Assembly: GCF_016613535.2 (NCBI RefSeq)
Contig: NZ_CP071518.1
Location: 2,170,001-2,234,000 of the forward strand
From: Lysobacter solisilvae
GTDB taxonomy: Bacteria > Pseudomonadota > Gammaproteobacteria > Xanthomonadales > Xanthomonadaceae
Reading direction: 5' to 3'
DNA: 64,000 nt
The notes under the pieces were generated by a model, which saw only the letters and a program-made list of their open reading frames with translations, did not search any database and was not told where the DNA came from. Positions 29,903 to 39,954 of the stretch are shown here, one piece after another. Numbering within the stretch: position 1 is the stretch's first letter; every line of letters begins with the position of its first letter. A program made the position numbers and the translations under genes.

Positions 29903-32062
29903 TCAGCGCATGACCCGCCAGTCCACGTCCGACACCCGCGTCAGGGGCAGGCGCCGGGTGCTGTCGGCCGACAGCCACAGGTCGTCGTAGCCCAGCGTGG
30001 CATGGCGCCACAGGATGTCGGCCTGGCCGTCGCCGCTGTAGTCGCCCACGCCGGCCACCGTCCAGTGGAGGTCGCTCACGCTCGCCAGGACACGCTGGGT
30101 GGCGGCGTTGGCCGAGAACCAGATCACGTTGGCGCCCGTGCCGGCGTGGCGCCACAGGATGTCCGCGCGCCGGTCGCCGTTGAAGTCGGCTACCCCGACG
30201 ACCTGCCAGGCCGTGTTGGTCACCGCGGTCAGCGACCGCCGGCGCTCGGACGTGCCCCACAGCCACAGGTCGTTGGCGCCGGTGGCGCGGTTGCGCCACA
30301 GCACGTCGTCGTGGCCGTCGAGATCGAAGTCGCCGGCGCCCACCACGCGCCAGTCGGGGTTGGCCACCGGCACGCGGGTCTGGGCCTGCGCGGCATCGCC
30401 GCCGACCCACACCCGGATCTGCCCGGTGACGGCGTGGCGCCAGAACAGATCCGCCGCGCCGCGTTGCCCGAAATCGCCGAGGGCTTCGAGCTTCCAGCCG
30501 GTATCGGGCACCGTCGCCAGCGCCCGCCGCTGGCTGGACTGGGCCGAGGGCCACAGGTCGTTGGCCCCGGTGCTGGCGTTGCGCCAGACCACGTCGGCGC
30601 GATGGTCGCCATCCAGATCGCCGATGCCGGCGACCTGCCAGGCCAGGTTGGCCACGGGCGAGGTGTACTGGCGCGTGCGCGCGTCGGCCGAGCGCCACAC
30701 GTCGTTGGCGCCGGTCGCCACGTTGCGCCAGAACACGTCGCTGCGGCCGTCGCCGTCGAAGTCGTGGGTCGTGCCGGTATCGGTCTTGGCCAGTTCGCCG
30801 ACGAAGGCCAGCGCGAGCTTTGCGAAGTTCACGCTGCTCGCCGCGGTCGGACCGATCTGCTGCAGGTTGTCCAGCGGCGTGTGGCGATAAGGAAACAGCG
30901 TGGGCTCGGCGACGAACGCGGACGGGTAGCCCGCGCTGGTCCACGAGGCATGGTCCGAGCAGGCGTAGCCGCAGGTCGCACCGCCGCGGGTCAGGCCGGT
31001 CGGCGCCAGGTAATGGTCGAACAGGCCGAGCACGAACTGCTGCAGGGCGGCGTTGGAAAAGTCGCTGATCAGGCGCATCGAGAGCGCGCTGCCGGCGGTG
31101 TAGTTGGTCATGTCCAGCTGCAGCACGCCGACGACGTTCGCGCCCTGCGCGCGGTGGGCCTGGGCGATGGCGTGGGAGCCGCGCAGGCCGACTTCCTCGG
31201 CGGCGTAGGCCATGAACTTCACCGTCCGCTGCGGCCGCCAGCCGCTGGCCAGCGCGATGCGGATCACCTCGGTGATCGTCGCGATGCCCGAGGCGTCGTC
31301 GTCGGCGCCGGGGGCGTCCATGACACCGTTGTTGTAGCTGTCGGAAATGGAATCCTGGTGGCCGCCGACCACCACGATCTCGTCCGGATACCGCGCGCCG
31401 CGCACGGTCAGGATGATGGACTGCTGCCCGCCGCAGTTGGCGCAGTCAGTGGTTTCCACGCTCACGTCGCTGCGGTCCACGCCCAGCCCGAGCCAAGTGT
31501 CGCGGATCCACTGCGGCGACTGGTGGCCCTGGACGCTGGCGTAGTAGCGGTTCGGATAGGCAGTGGACAGGTGCGAGATCGTGGCCCGGATGCGCGGCTC
31601 CTCGACCTGGGCGATCCACGGCGCCACCGTGCGGTCGTTGTCGATCGTGTAGGCGGCCAGCGCCTTGGTGTGCATGGCCTGCACGGTGCGGTCCTGGCGC
31701 AGGAAGGCCAGGGCCTGCGCGCGCGAAGCGAAGGCGAAGTAGCCCCCGCACCGGCGTTCGCGTTCGTGCACCAGGCGGCTCACGTCGTCGAGCTGGTGGG
31801 CACGGACGGAGGCGATGACCAGGTCGCGGCCCGCGTTGTCGCGCGCGGCACGGGCGTCACGCCCGATCAGTCGCACCCCGCCTTCCCAGGTGGCGCGCGA
31901 GGTGACGATGTGCACCGTCGCCATCGGCTCGTACTGCACGCCCAGGCGCGCGCGCTGCCCGCGTGCGTGGTCGTGGTCGTCGGGAGGGGCGGTCACGGCG
32001 GCGCTGGCGCCGGACAGCAGTGCGGCCGAGAGGCCCAGGAGGAAAAGACTGCGGCAGTTCAC
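29903..32062 (-). CDS. secreted M28 aminopeptidase with six C-terminal repeats (copy 1)
   Basis: A 719-residue protein from a GTG start; signal peptide MNCRSLFLLGLSAALLSGAS. A prodomain with RRCGGYFAFAS is followed by the M28 leucyl-aminopeptidase-like domain. The two-zinc ligands and base are all present: His in VVGGHQDS, bridging Asp in PGADDDASG, base Glu plus ligand Glu in YAAEEVGLRGS, Asp in LQLDMTNY, and His in PYRHTPLD. A Cys pair (CGYAC) is near the substrate pocket. Six C-terminal repeats follow from residue about 430. Co-directional with its paralogue 390 bp upstream, which is separated by a palindromic repeat element. Confidence 0.93.
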   Translation of the reverse strand: MNCRSLFLLGLSAALLSGASAAVTAPPDDHDHARGQRARLGVQYEPMATVHIVTSRATWEGGVRLIGRDARAARDNAGRDLVIASVRAHQLDDVSRLVHERERRCGGYFAFASRAQALAFLRQDRTVQAMHTKALAAYTIDNDRTVAPWIAQVEEPRIRATISHLSTAYPNRYYASVQGHQSPQWIRDTWLGLGVDRSDVSVETTDCANCGGQQSIILTVRGARYPDEIVVVGGHQDSISDSYNNGVMDAPGADDDASGIATITEVIRIALASGWRPQRTVKFMAYAAEEVGLRGSHAIAQAHRAQGANVVGVLQLDMTNYTAGSALSMRLISDFSNAALQQFVLGLFDHYLAPTGLTRGGATCGYACSDHASWTSAGYPSAFVAEPTLFPYRHTPLDNLQQIGPTAASSVNFAKLALAFVGELAKTDTGTTHDFDGDGRSDVFWRNVATGANDVWRSADARTRQYTSPVANLAWQVAGIGDLDGDHRADVVWRNASTGANDLWPSAQSSQRRALATVPDTGWKLEALGDFGQRGAADLFWRHAVTGQIRVWVGGDAAQAQTRVPVANPDWRVVGAGDFDLDGHDDVLWRNRATGANDLWLWGTSERRRSLTAVTNTAWQVVGVADFNGDRRADILWRHAGTGANVIWFSANAATQRVLASVSDLHWTVAGVGDYSGDGQADILWRHATLGYDDLWLSADSTRRLPLTRVSDVDWRVMR

Positions 32063-32179
32063 GGCGCACCCCCGTCGATGCGATCGCGCGCAGGCGCGTG
32101 CCCGACGAGTATCCGTCCCTCAGCAAGGCAATGGCGAGTGCCGGCCCGCGTTCATCCGGACGCCAGCTTTTGCAGCCTT

Positions 32180-32440
32180 GGCCCCTTCCCCCGCTCCGCG
32201 GGGGAAGGTTGGGATGGGGGCCGACGGTCGCGGGGATTTCAAAAGTAGCCCGGGGCATTCAACAGCGAAGCTCGTCAAGCGCAGCGCATCCGGGGCTCTC
32301 CGGACAGATCGCCGCGCCTGTACCCGGGTGCGCTTCTCTTGACGAGCTTCGCCGTTGAAAGCCCCAGGCTACGGACCGGTGGGGGTTCGCGGCGACCTGC
32401 GGCCCCCACCCCAACCCTCCCCCGCCAAGCGGGGGAGGGA
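32180..32440. repeat. REP-like pair in inverted orientation, second copy
   Basis: Left arm GGCCCCTTCCCCCGCTCCGC (hairpin) to about 32222; right arm 32401-32440 with CCCCCGCCAAGCGGGGGAGG, in the opposite orientation. The same arms as at 22380-22550, but here enclosing a different, second inverted repeat. It lies in the non-coding gap 32063-32450 between two M28 genes. Confidence 0.8.
32245..32372. repeat. long inverted repeat nested inside the REP pair
   Basis: Left arm 32245-32279 begins GTAGCCCGGGGCATTCAAC and ends AAGCTCGTCAAG. Right arm 32338-32372, reverse-complemented, begins GTAGCCTGGGGCTTTCAAC and ends AAGCTCGTCAAG. That is about 35 bp with roughly three mismatches across a 58-bp spacer. 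It could form a large cruciform or a stem in the transcript. Confidence 0.8.
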
Positions 32441-32450
32441 GCGGATTCGC

Positions 32451-34604
32451 TCAGCGCACGATGGTCCAGTTCACATCCGCCACGCGGGCGAGCACCTGCC
32501 GCAGCGAGGATTGCCCGGCCGGCCACAGCTCGTTCTGGCCCGTGAGGGCATGGCGCCAGAACACGTCGGCGCGGCCGTCGCCGTCGTAGTCGCCGACCGC
32601 GGCCAGCTTCCAGTTGAGGTCGGCGATCGTCGACATGCCCATCTGCGTGGCGGCACGGCCCGACAGCCAGGCCACGTTGGCGCCGGTGCTGGTGTTGCGC
32701 CAGATGATGTCGTCGGAACCGTCGCCGTTGAGGTCGCCGACGCCGCCGACGATCCACGCCGTATTGGTCACCGCGGTCATCGCCAGGCGACGCTCGGAGG
32801 TGCCCCAGCGCCACATCTCGTTCGAGCCGGTGACGCGGTTGCGCCACAGCACGTCGTCGTGCAGATCGCCGTCGAAGTCGCCCACGCCGACCACCTGCCA
32901 GTCGGCGCTGGCAACGGTGGCGCGCGGTTCGACCACCGCCGAGTTGCCGCCCACCCAGACCTGGATCTGGCCCGTGGTGGCGTGGCGCCAGAAGATGTCC
33001 GCCGCGCCGCGCATGCCGAAGTCGCCCAAGCCCGCGACGCGCCAGCCGGTGTCGGCCAGCGTGCCCAGCGGGACGCGGGTGGCCGCGGACGCCGACTTCC
33101 ACAGGTCGTTCGCGCCCGTGCTCGCATTGCGCCAGAGCACGTCCTCGCGGCCGTCGCCGTCCAGGTCGTCGATGCCGACGGCCTGCCACGCCATGGCGGT
33201 CACGCTGTTGGTCGGCGTGCGGGTGAGCACGTTGGCCGAACGCCAGATGTCGTTGGCGCCGGTGGACAGGTTGCGCCAGAACACGTCGCTGCGGCCGTCG
33301 GCGTTGAAGTCCACGGGCGCTTCATGGGTGGTCTTGCCCAGCTCGCCGATGAAGGCCAGCGCGAGCTTGGCGAAGTTGACGCTGCTGGCCGACGTCGGGC
33401 CGGAATTGGCCAGCGTGTCGTTGGGCGTGTGCAGGTAGGGGAACAGCGTGGGCTCGACCATGAACGCCGACGGATAGCCCGCGGCGGTCCACGAGGCGTG
33501 GTCGGAACAGGCATAGCCGCAGGTGTAGACGCCGCGGGTGAGTCCCAGCGGGGCCAGGTAGCGATCGAACAGCTTGCGCACGAACTCGTTCAGGCCCGTG
33601 TTCGTGTAGTCCGAGACCAGCTCCATCGACACCGTGCTGCCGGCGGTGTAGTTGGTCATGTCCAGCTGCAGAACACCCACGACGTTGGCGTGGTCGTCCT
33701 GGTGTTCGTCGGCAATGGCGTGCGAGCCGCGCAGGCCCACTTCCTCGGCCGCGTAGGCCATGAACTTCACCGTGCGCTGCGGCTTCCAGCCCTTGGCCAG
33801 CGCGACGCGGATGACCTCGGTGACGGTGGCCACGCCGGAGGCGTCGTCGTCGGCGCCCGGAGCATTCATCTCGCCGTTGATGTAGCTGTCGGAGATCGAG
33901 TCCAGGTGCGCGCCGACCACGACGATCTCGTCGGGACGCGAGGAACCCAGCACGGTCATCACCACCGAGGGCTGCTTGCCGCAGCCGGTGCAGGTGACGT
34001 AGCCGACGCTGACGTCCGGGCGGTTGTGGCCCAGCCCCACCCATGTGCTTTTCAGCCACTGCGATGCCTGCTGGCCGGTGGTGTTGGCGTAATACCGGTT
34101 GCGGTAGGCGGTGGACAGGTGGGTGATGGTGTCGCTGATGCGCGACTCGCGCACCAGCGGCAGCCAGGGCGCCACGGTGGCCGCGTTGTCGATGGTGTAG
34201 GTGGGCAGCGCCTTGCGCTGCATGGCCCGGACGGTGCGGTCCTCGCGCAGGAACTGCACGGCCTGCTTGCGGGTGGCGAAGGCGAAGTAGCCGCCGCAGC
34301 GGCGTTCGCGCTCGTGGATGAAGCGGCTCAGTTCGTCCAGTTGGTGCGCGCGGATCTTGCCGACCACCACGGCGCGGCCGGCGCCGTCGCGCTGCGCGGC
34401 CGCTTCGCTCACCAGCGCGTTCACGCCGCCATCGAAGGTGGCCTGCGAGGTCACGATGTAGACGGCGGACATCGGGTCGACGCCCAGCGACGCGCGCAGG
34501 GCGCCGGCGTGTCCGTGCGGATCGCCCCCGCCGCTTTGGGCCACGACGGCGCCGGACAGGGCCAGGGCGGACAGGGTCAACAGGGCCAGATGGCGGATTC
34601 TCAC
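32451..34604 (-). CDS. secreted M28 aminopeptidase with six C-terminal repeats (copy 2)
   Basis: About 717 residues from the GTG at 34604, placed after AAAGGAG; the mature start of the signal peptide reads VRIRHLALLTLSALALSGAV. The prodomain has RRCGGYFAFAT. All M28 catalytic parts are present: VVGAHLDS, PGADDDASG, YAAEEVGLRGS (base Glu plus ligand Glu), LQLDMTNY and PYLHTPND. The CGYAC pair is present. Six C-terminal repeats start near residue 430; the third has a degenerate loop (DFGMRGAAD), as in copy 1. Likely exported and active; substrate not known. Confidence 0.93.
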   Translation of the reverse strand: MRIRHLALLTLSALALSGAVVAQSGGGDPHGHAGALRASLGVDPMSAVYIVTSQATFDGGVNALVSEAAAQRDGAGRAVVVGKIRAHQLDELSRFIHERERRCGGYFAFATRKQAVQFLREDRTVRAMQRKALPTYTIDNAATVAPWLPLVRESRISDTITHLSTAYRNRYYANTTGQQASQWLKSTWVGLGHNRPDVSVGYVTCTGCGKQPSVVMTVLGSSRPDEIVVVGAHLDSISDSYINGEMNAPGADDDASGVATVTEVIRVALAKGWKPQRTVKFMAYAAEEVGLRGSHAIADEHQDDHANVVGVLQLDMTNYTAGSTVSMELVSDYTNTGLNEFVRKLFDRYLAPLGLTRGVYTCGYACSDHASWTAAGYPSAFMVEPTLFPYLHTPNDTLANSGPTSASSVNFAKLALAFIGELGKTTHEAPVDFNADGRSDVFWRNLSTGANDIWRSANVLTRTPTNSVTAMAWQAVGIDDLDGDGREDVLWRNASTGANDLWKSASAATRVPLGTLADTGWRVAGLGDFGMRGAADIFWRHATTGQIQVWVGGNSAVVEPRATVASADWQVVGVGDFDGDLHDDVLWRNRVTGSNEMWRWGTSERRLAMTAVTNTAWIVGGVGDLNGDGSDDIIWRNTSTGANVAWLSGRAATQMGMSTIADLNWKLAAVGDYDGDGRADVFWRHALTGQNELWPAGQSSLRQVLARVADVNWTIVR

Positions 34605-34831
34605 GGTCACTCCTTTGAGGCGGGCGTCTGGGCGCAGGGGCGCGATGGACGCAGTATCGGTCCATGCAGCGGCGGCGGCCAGTCCCGGCAGGCGTGTACG
34701 GCCGTGTCCGTATGGCACCCGGGCGGCGGCCGGCGGTTGTTGTTCCCCGGAGCGGCGGATTCCGGCTCAAACAATGCCGCCGCGGCCGGCATACCGCCGG
34801 CCGCATCCACCGTGGTCGACCCGGCTCGGGA

Positions 34832-36963
34832 CTAATGCGCCGGCTGCGGCTGCCAGTCGGCCGGAACGCCGGTGAGTGCCACGCGCTGGCTGCTGTTGCC
34901 GCCGAGCCAGAGGTCGTTGTTGCCCAGCGTGCTGTGCCGCCAGAACAGGTCGGACACGGAGTCGCCGTTGTAATCGCCGATGGCGGCGATGCGCCAGCGG
35001 GTGTCGGACACCGTGCCGAACGTGCGCTGCGTGCTGGGATTAGCCGAATACCATGCCACGTTCGCGCCGGTGGTTTCGTTGCGCCACACTACGTCGCTGC
35101 GGCCGTCGCCGTTGAAATCGCCGGTGCCGGCGACGCGCCAGGCCAGCACGGAAACTGCGGTGAGCGGCTGTCGCATCGCGCGTTCGCCTGCCCGCCACAG
35201 TTCGTTCGCGCCAGTCTTCCGGTTGCGCCAGAACAGGTCGTCCCGGCGGTCGCCGTCGAAGTCGCCCACCGCGACGATCTCCCAGTCCGCCGGCACGATG
35301 CCCTCGGGCAGGCTCCGTTGATTGGCTTCGCCCTTCATCAAGTCGGTGAGGATCTCCACCGAGTTGTCGCTCGTATTGCGCAGAACAATGTCGGCGGACC
35401 CGCTCGCGCCGAAATCCCCGACGGCCGCGATAGCCGCACCGAAGTAGTAGCCGAGCCTTTGGCGCGACGGCGCATAGCCGCCGTACCAGATCTCGTGCAG
35501 GCCCTCGTGGTTCGCCCACACAACATCGGCGCGCAGGTCACCGTTGAAGTCGTGGATCGCCGCCACCTTCCAGAGCATGTTGGGCACCGGCGAGGTGGTG
35601 ATTCGAGAGACGGGGTTGAAGGCGCGCCAGATGTCGTTGGCGCCGGTGACGCCGTTGCGCCAGAACACATCGCTGCGCCGGTCGCCGTCGAAGTCAGAAG
35701 GCGTGATCGGGGGCGCGTTCTTGCCCAACTCGCCTACGAAAGCCAGGGCGAACTGCGCGAACTTGGCCGAGCTCTTCGCCGTCGGCCCGGCATAGGTCAT
35801 GGTGTCCACCGACGAGTGCTTGTACGGAAAGGCCGTCGGCTCGATCACGTAGGCCGCGGGGTAGCCGGCGGCGGTCCACGCGGCGTGGTCGGAGCACGCA
35901 TAGCCGCACGTGGTCGTGCCGCGGGTCATGCCCATCGGGGCCAGGTACTTGTCGAACAGGCGGGCCAGGAAGTCCTGCAGCGGCGCATTGGAGTGATCCG
36001 TCACCATCTTCATGGTCAACGGGCTGCCGGCGGCGTAGTTGGTCATGTCCAGCTGCAGCACGCCCACCACGTTCGCGTTCTGCTGCTTGTGCAGGGCCGC
36101 GATCTGCGTCGATCCGCGCAGGCCGAGTTCGCCGGCGGAGTAGCCGATGAACTTCACCGTGCGCTGCGGGCGCCAGCCGTCGGCCAACGCGACGCGGATC
36201 ACTTCCGTGATCGTGGCGATGCCGGAGGCGTTGTCGTCCGCGCCGGGCGCCTGCGACCCGGTGCCGATGGAATCCAGGTGGCCGCCCACGACGACGATCT
36301 CGTTTGCCTTGGAAGTGCCGCGCACGGTCAGCACGACCGAGGACATCGAGCAGTTCTCGCATTCGACGATTTCAGACGTCACGAACGAGCGCCCCAGCGC
36401 GAGGAAGTCCCACTCCTGCCGGAGCGAGCGGGAGGCGACGAATCCCTCGTAGGTCCCCGAATTGCGGTTCGGGTACCGGGTGGAGAAGTAGGTCATCGTC
36501 TCCAGGATGCGGGCTTCGTCCACCTTGCCCAGCCACGGCTGCACCGTGCGTGCGTTGTCGATGGTGTAGCTGGGCAGCGCTTTGCGGCGCACGGCCTGCG
36601 CGGTACGGTCGCCCTCTCCAGGAAGGCCAGCGCCTTGGCGCGGGTCTCGAAGGCGAAGTAACCACCGCAGCGCCCATCGCGATCGTGCAGCGCATGACCC
36701 ATGTCGTCGAGCTGGTGCTTGCGCACGCTGGAGAGGACGACTTCCCGCCCGGCCCCATCGCGCAAACCCTGCGGCTGCGTGCCGAACCGCTTCAGGCTGG
36801 CCTCGAAATTCTCGCGCGAGGTCACGATGTACATCGGCGACATCGGATCGTTCGCAGTCAACCGGGCGGACTGTCCCTGGGGCGCGGCGTGAAGAGGGGC
36901 GGCCAATCCCGCGGCGGTCAGGGGAGCGGCCAGGGCCAGGAGGGCGAGAAGACGGAACTTCAT
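34832..36963 (-). pseudogene. third M28 aminopeptidase copy, frameshifted and missing the catalytic base
   Basis: Paralogue of the two preceding genes. The 5' part (ATG at 36963, signal MKFRLLALLALAAPLTAAGL, prodomain with RRCGGYFAFET... wording DGRCGGYFAFET) runs to ALAFLE. The rest continues in another frame from DRTAQAVRRKALPSYTIDN. The shift is at 36614-36617, where an AG pair is doubled (GAGAG); removing two bases gives FLEGDRT, matching FLREDRT and FLRQDRT in the sister genes. In addition the motif YAAEEVGLRGS reads YSAGELGLRGS: the base Glu is Gly while the zinc-ligand Glu is kept. Repeats 2 and 3 of the C-terminal module are degenerate. It looks like a decaying copy; the second half could still be made from an internal start. 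Confidence 0.88.
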
Positions 36964-37146
36964 GCGGGATGTCGTGCGGGCTTGGGCCGGGAGCGGCGGC
37001 GGATTATCACCCAGCCCCCATGGCCTTCCAAAATTGCGAGCGGGCACGCGGCTTGCAGATCAAGTGGGAAGTCCGCCACATCCGGCGTTCCCACCCCTCG
37101 CATTGCGCGGCGACTGCGGCAGTCCCTCATCGCCCCGCCTGGAACG

Positions 37147-37175
37147 CCGAAGGCCGGCATTGCGCCGGCCTTCGG
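37147..37175 (-). terminator. hairpin downstream of the M2 peptidase gene
   Basis: Near-perfect inverted repeat CGAAGGCCGGC / GCCGGCCTTCG with a short ATTGC loop, about 25 bp after the M2 stop on the minus strand. T-run weak. Confidence 0.65.
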
Positions 37176-37198
37176 GGGGGTGCCGCTTCGTGGCCGGA

Positions 37199-39211
37199 TC
37201 AGCCGTTCGCGGGCTTGGCCGGCTCGGCCGGCTTGGCCGCGGCCGTCGTGCCCTGCGGGTTCCAGCCGCAGGTCTTGCCTTCGTTCTGCTGCTTGAGCCA
37301 GGCCTGCAGGGGCGAGAAGTATTCCAGCACCGCCGAAGCGTCCATCTTCTCGTTGCCGGTCAGTTCCTTCAGCGTCTGCTGCCACGGCTGGCTGGCGCCC
37401 TTGCTCAGCATCGCCTGGAACTTCGCGCCGGCGGCCTTGTTGCCGTAGAAGCTGCACTCGTGCAGCGGACCCTTGTAGCCCGATGCGTCGCACAGCGCCT
37501 TGTAGAACTGGAACTGCAGCACGTGCGAGAGGAAGTAGCGCGTGTAGGGCGTGTTGCCCGGCACGTGGTACTTGGCGCCCGGGTCGAAGTTGTCCTCGCC
37601 GCGTGCGGTGGCCGGCGCCACGCCCTGGTACTTGGCCTTCAGGTCCCACCAGGCCTTGTTGTAGCTCACGGGCTTGATCTCGCCACTGAACACGCCCCAG
37701 CGCCAGCGGTCGATCATCAGGCCGAAGGGCAGGAAGGAGACCTTCGCCAGCGCCATGCGCATCTGGTTGTTGATCACCGACTCGTTGTTGGGCTGCTGCG
37801 CGCCCACCAGGTTGACCGACTCCAGGTACTTGGGCGTCATCGCCAGCACGATGGTGTCGCCGATGGCTTCGTGGAAGCCGTCGTGCGCGCCCTGCTGGAA
37901 GATCGGCGGCTTGTCGTTGTAGGCCAGGTAGTAATAGACGTGGCCCAGCTCGTGGTAGATGGTGGTGAAGTCTTCCTCGTTGGGCTTGATGCACATCTTG
38001 GTGCGCACGTCGCCGGCCAGGTTGATGTCCCACGCGCTGGCGTGGCAGACCACGTCGCGGTCGCGCGGCTTGATGAACTGCGTCTTGGTCCAGTAGCTGT
38101 CGGGCAGCTTGGGCATGCCCAGCGAGGTGTAGAAGTCCTCGGCGCGGCGGGTCATCTCCTGGGCGATGGCCAGGTCGGCGGCGCGCTCGATCTCCACGCG
38201 CTGCTCGATGCCGATGTCGGCGTCGGGCGCGGCCATCGCCTTGTTCAGCTCTTCGCCGCGCATCTTCTCCAGCGCGCCGGTGATGTCCAGGTTGCCGGCG
38301 ACGTCATTGCTGTAGGGCTGCAGGATCGGCCAGAGGTTGCCCCAGTCCTGCTGCCACATGTTGCCGGTCAGGTGCGCCGGCAGCATGCCGCCGGCCACTT
38401 CGCCGCGCTCGCCGTACTTCTTCACCAGCTGCGTGCGGGTGTAGCAGTGCAGCTGCTCGTACAGCGGCTTGACCTGCAGCCACAGGCGGTCGGTTTCCGC
38501 GGCGATCTCGGCCGGGGTCATGTCGTAGCCCGAACGCCACAGCTCGCCGGTGTCGGCGAAGCCCATGTCCTTGGCGCCGGTGTTCACCAGCTCGACGAAG
38601 TTGGTGTAGTCCGCGCGCATCGGCTTGGAAATGGTGTGCCAGCCTTCCCACGCGTCGAGCTGCTCTTCGTACGTCGCCGCCGGATCGCGCAGCACGTCCT
38701 CGAGCTCGCCGAGCTGGCGGCACTTGCGCGCGCTGCCTTCGCCCTTGCAGTACTCGCCCGAGCCGTACATGCCTTCCATCTTGGTCGCCAGCTGGGTGAG
38801 CTGTTCGAGCTTGGCCGGGTCCTTCGGCGGCGGCATCGCCACCGACAGTTTCAGCAGGCGGATCGCGCGCGCCGTCTCGGGCGACATCTTCTGCCCCTCG
38901 AACTTGCGCGACTGCTCGATCCAGGTATTGAGCAGGCCCAAGAAACGCTCGTTGGACTTGGCCGTCAGCAGCTCGGTATCGCTGTTGATGTAGGTCGAGG
39001 ACGTCCACTGCGCGGCGTTGAGCTCCGGGTAGATCTTGCGGAACTCGTCGTTGATGCGCGCGACGAACTGGTCGGCGGTTTCGCCCTCGGGCGCCTTGAC
39101 CGTGCCCGCCGGGGCGGTGGCGGTTTCAGGCGTCTCCGACTTCTTGCAGGCCGACAGGGACAACAGGCTCGCCGCGACGGCGAGGGCGAGCAGGGCATGG
39201 CGTTGCTTCAC
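37199..39211 (-). CDS. M2-family dipeptidyl carboxypeptidase (ACE-like), lipoprotein
   Basis: A 670-residue protein from a GTG at 39211 (GAGGT upstream). The signal peptide MKQRHALLALAVAASLLSLSAC has a lipobox LSAC, so it is membrane-anchored in the periplasm or outer membrane. The peptidase M2 zinc motif HELGHVYYYL is at residue about 400, with the third ligand Glu in GFHEAIGDT, followed by substrate-pocket sequence FLPFGLMIDRWRW. Length is as in single-domain ACE homologues (about 600-670). Cleaves C-terminal dipeptides from peptides, fitting the peptide-feeding island, but without the six-repeat module of its neighbours. Confidence 0.94.
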   Translation of the reverse strand: MKQRHALLALAVAASLLSLSACKKSETPETATAPAGTVKAPEGETADQFVARINDEFRKIYPELNAAQWTSSTYINSDTELLTAKSNERFLGLLNTWIEQSRKFEGQKMSPETARAIRLLKLSVAMPPPKDPAKLEQLTQLATKMEGMYGSGEYCKGEGSARKCRQLGELEDVLRDPAATYEEQLDAWEGWHTISKPMRADYTNFVELVNTGAKDMGFADTGELWRSGYDMTPAEIAAETDRLWLQVKPLYEQLHCYTRTQLVKKYGERGEVAGGMLPAHLTGNMWQQDWGNLWPILQPYSNDVAGNLDITGALEKMRGEELNKAMAAPDADIGIEQRVEIERAADLAIAQEMTRRAEDFYTSLGMPKLPDSYWTKTQFIKPRDRDVVCHASAWDINLAGDVRTKMCIKPNEEDFTTIYHELGHVYYYLAYNDKPPIFQQGAHDGFHEAIGDTIVLAMTPKYLESVNLVGAQQPNNESVINNQMRMALAKVSFLPFGLMIDRWRWGVFSGEIKPVSYNKAWWDLKAKYQGVAPATARGEDNFDPGAKYHVPGNTPYTRYFLSHVLQFQFYKALCDASGYKGPLHECSFYGNKAAGAKFQAMLSKGASQPWQQTLKELTGNEKMDASAVLEYFSPLQAWLKQQNEGKTCGWNPQGTTAAAKPAEPAKPANG

Positions 39212-39388
39212 GGGTGACCTCAGGGGCGCCCGGACGGGGGCGCGTGGAAAGGCGAGGCTAAACGGGGCGGGGGAGGGGGGCAAGTGAAGGCCGCGCGGCG
39301 GGGTGTCCGGGTGCGCGGGGCGGCGGCGCCGGGGGTGGAACCGGCCGGTGGAACTTCGGGAGAGGACCCAGGGGCCTGGGGCGAGTCC

Positions 39389-39829
39389 GAGTCTTCCGGA
39401 GTCGAGCGCGAGTCTTTTAGAGTCGAGCATGAGTCTTTAAGAGTGGAGCGCCAGTCTTTTAGAGTCGAGCGCCAGTCTTTTAGAGTCGAGCGCGAGTCTT
39501 TGAGAGTCGAGCGGGAGTCTTTGAGAGTCGAGCGGGAGTCTTTGAGAGTCGAGCGCGAGTCTTTGAGAGTCGAGCGCGAGTCTTTGAGAGTCGAGCGCGA
39601 GTCTTTGAGAGTCGAGCGCGAGTCTTTTAGAGTCGAGCGTGAGTCTTTTAGAGTGGAGCGCCAGTCTTTTAGAGTCGAGCGCGAGTCTTTTAGAGTCGAG
39701 CGCCAGTCTTTTAGAGTCGAGCGTGAGTCTTTTAGAGTGGAGCGCCAGTCTTTTAGAGTCGAGCGTGAGTCCTTTAGAGCGGAGCGCGTGTCTTTTAGAG
39801 TCGAGCGCGAGTCTTTTGGAGTCGAGCGC
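39389..39829. repeat. minisatellite, 21 tandem units of 21 bp
   Basis: Twenty-one adjoining units of GAGTCTTTTAGAGTCGAGCG plus one base; total 441 bp. Units vary at a few fixed spots: TTTTAG or TTTGAG, GTCGAG or GTGGAG, last base C or G, first base G or C. It fills the intergenic region between the divergent M2 and NHL genes (39212-39954). Because 21 is a multiple of 3, several frames stay open on both strands, but I see no gene there. There are no spacers, so this is not a CRISPR array. Confidence 0.95.
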
Positions 39830-39954
39830 GGGAGCAAGGGGGCGAGCGGGGCAGGGGGTTCTCCCCGCCCAGCGCGGTCCGGGCCCTGCAGCCGGATTGG
39901 CTAGAATCGCCCGACCGGCGGACGGCGCCGGACCGGCCGAAACCTCGGGACACA

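Noticed and set aside
27300..32248. Long plus-strand open frames over the peptidase island
   Set aside because: They mirror the minus-strand repeats (VGVGDFNGDG read backwards) and have no signal or domain.
39389..39829. CRISPR array
   Set aside because: Units adjoin without spacers and no cas gene is present.
39284..39904. Protein of 206 residues across the minisatellite (heptad-like ESLRVER) and three frames on the other strand
   Set aside because: Frames stay open only because the unit is a multiple of 3; hydrophobic spacing does not fit a coiled coil, and the flanks are low complexity. Treated as non-coding.
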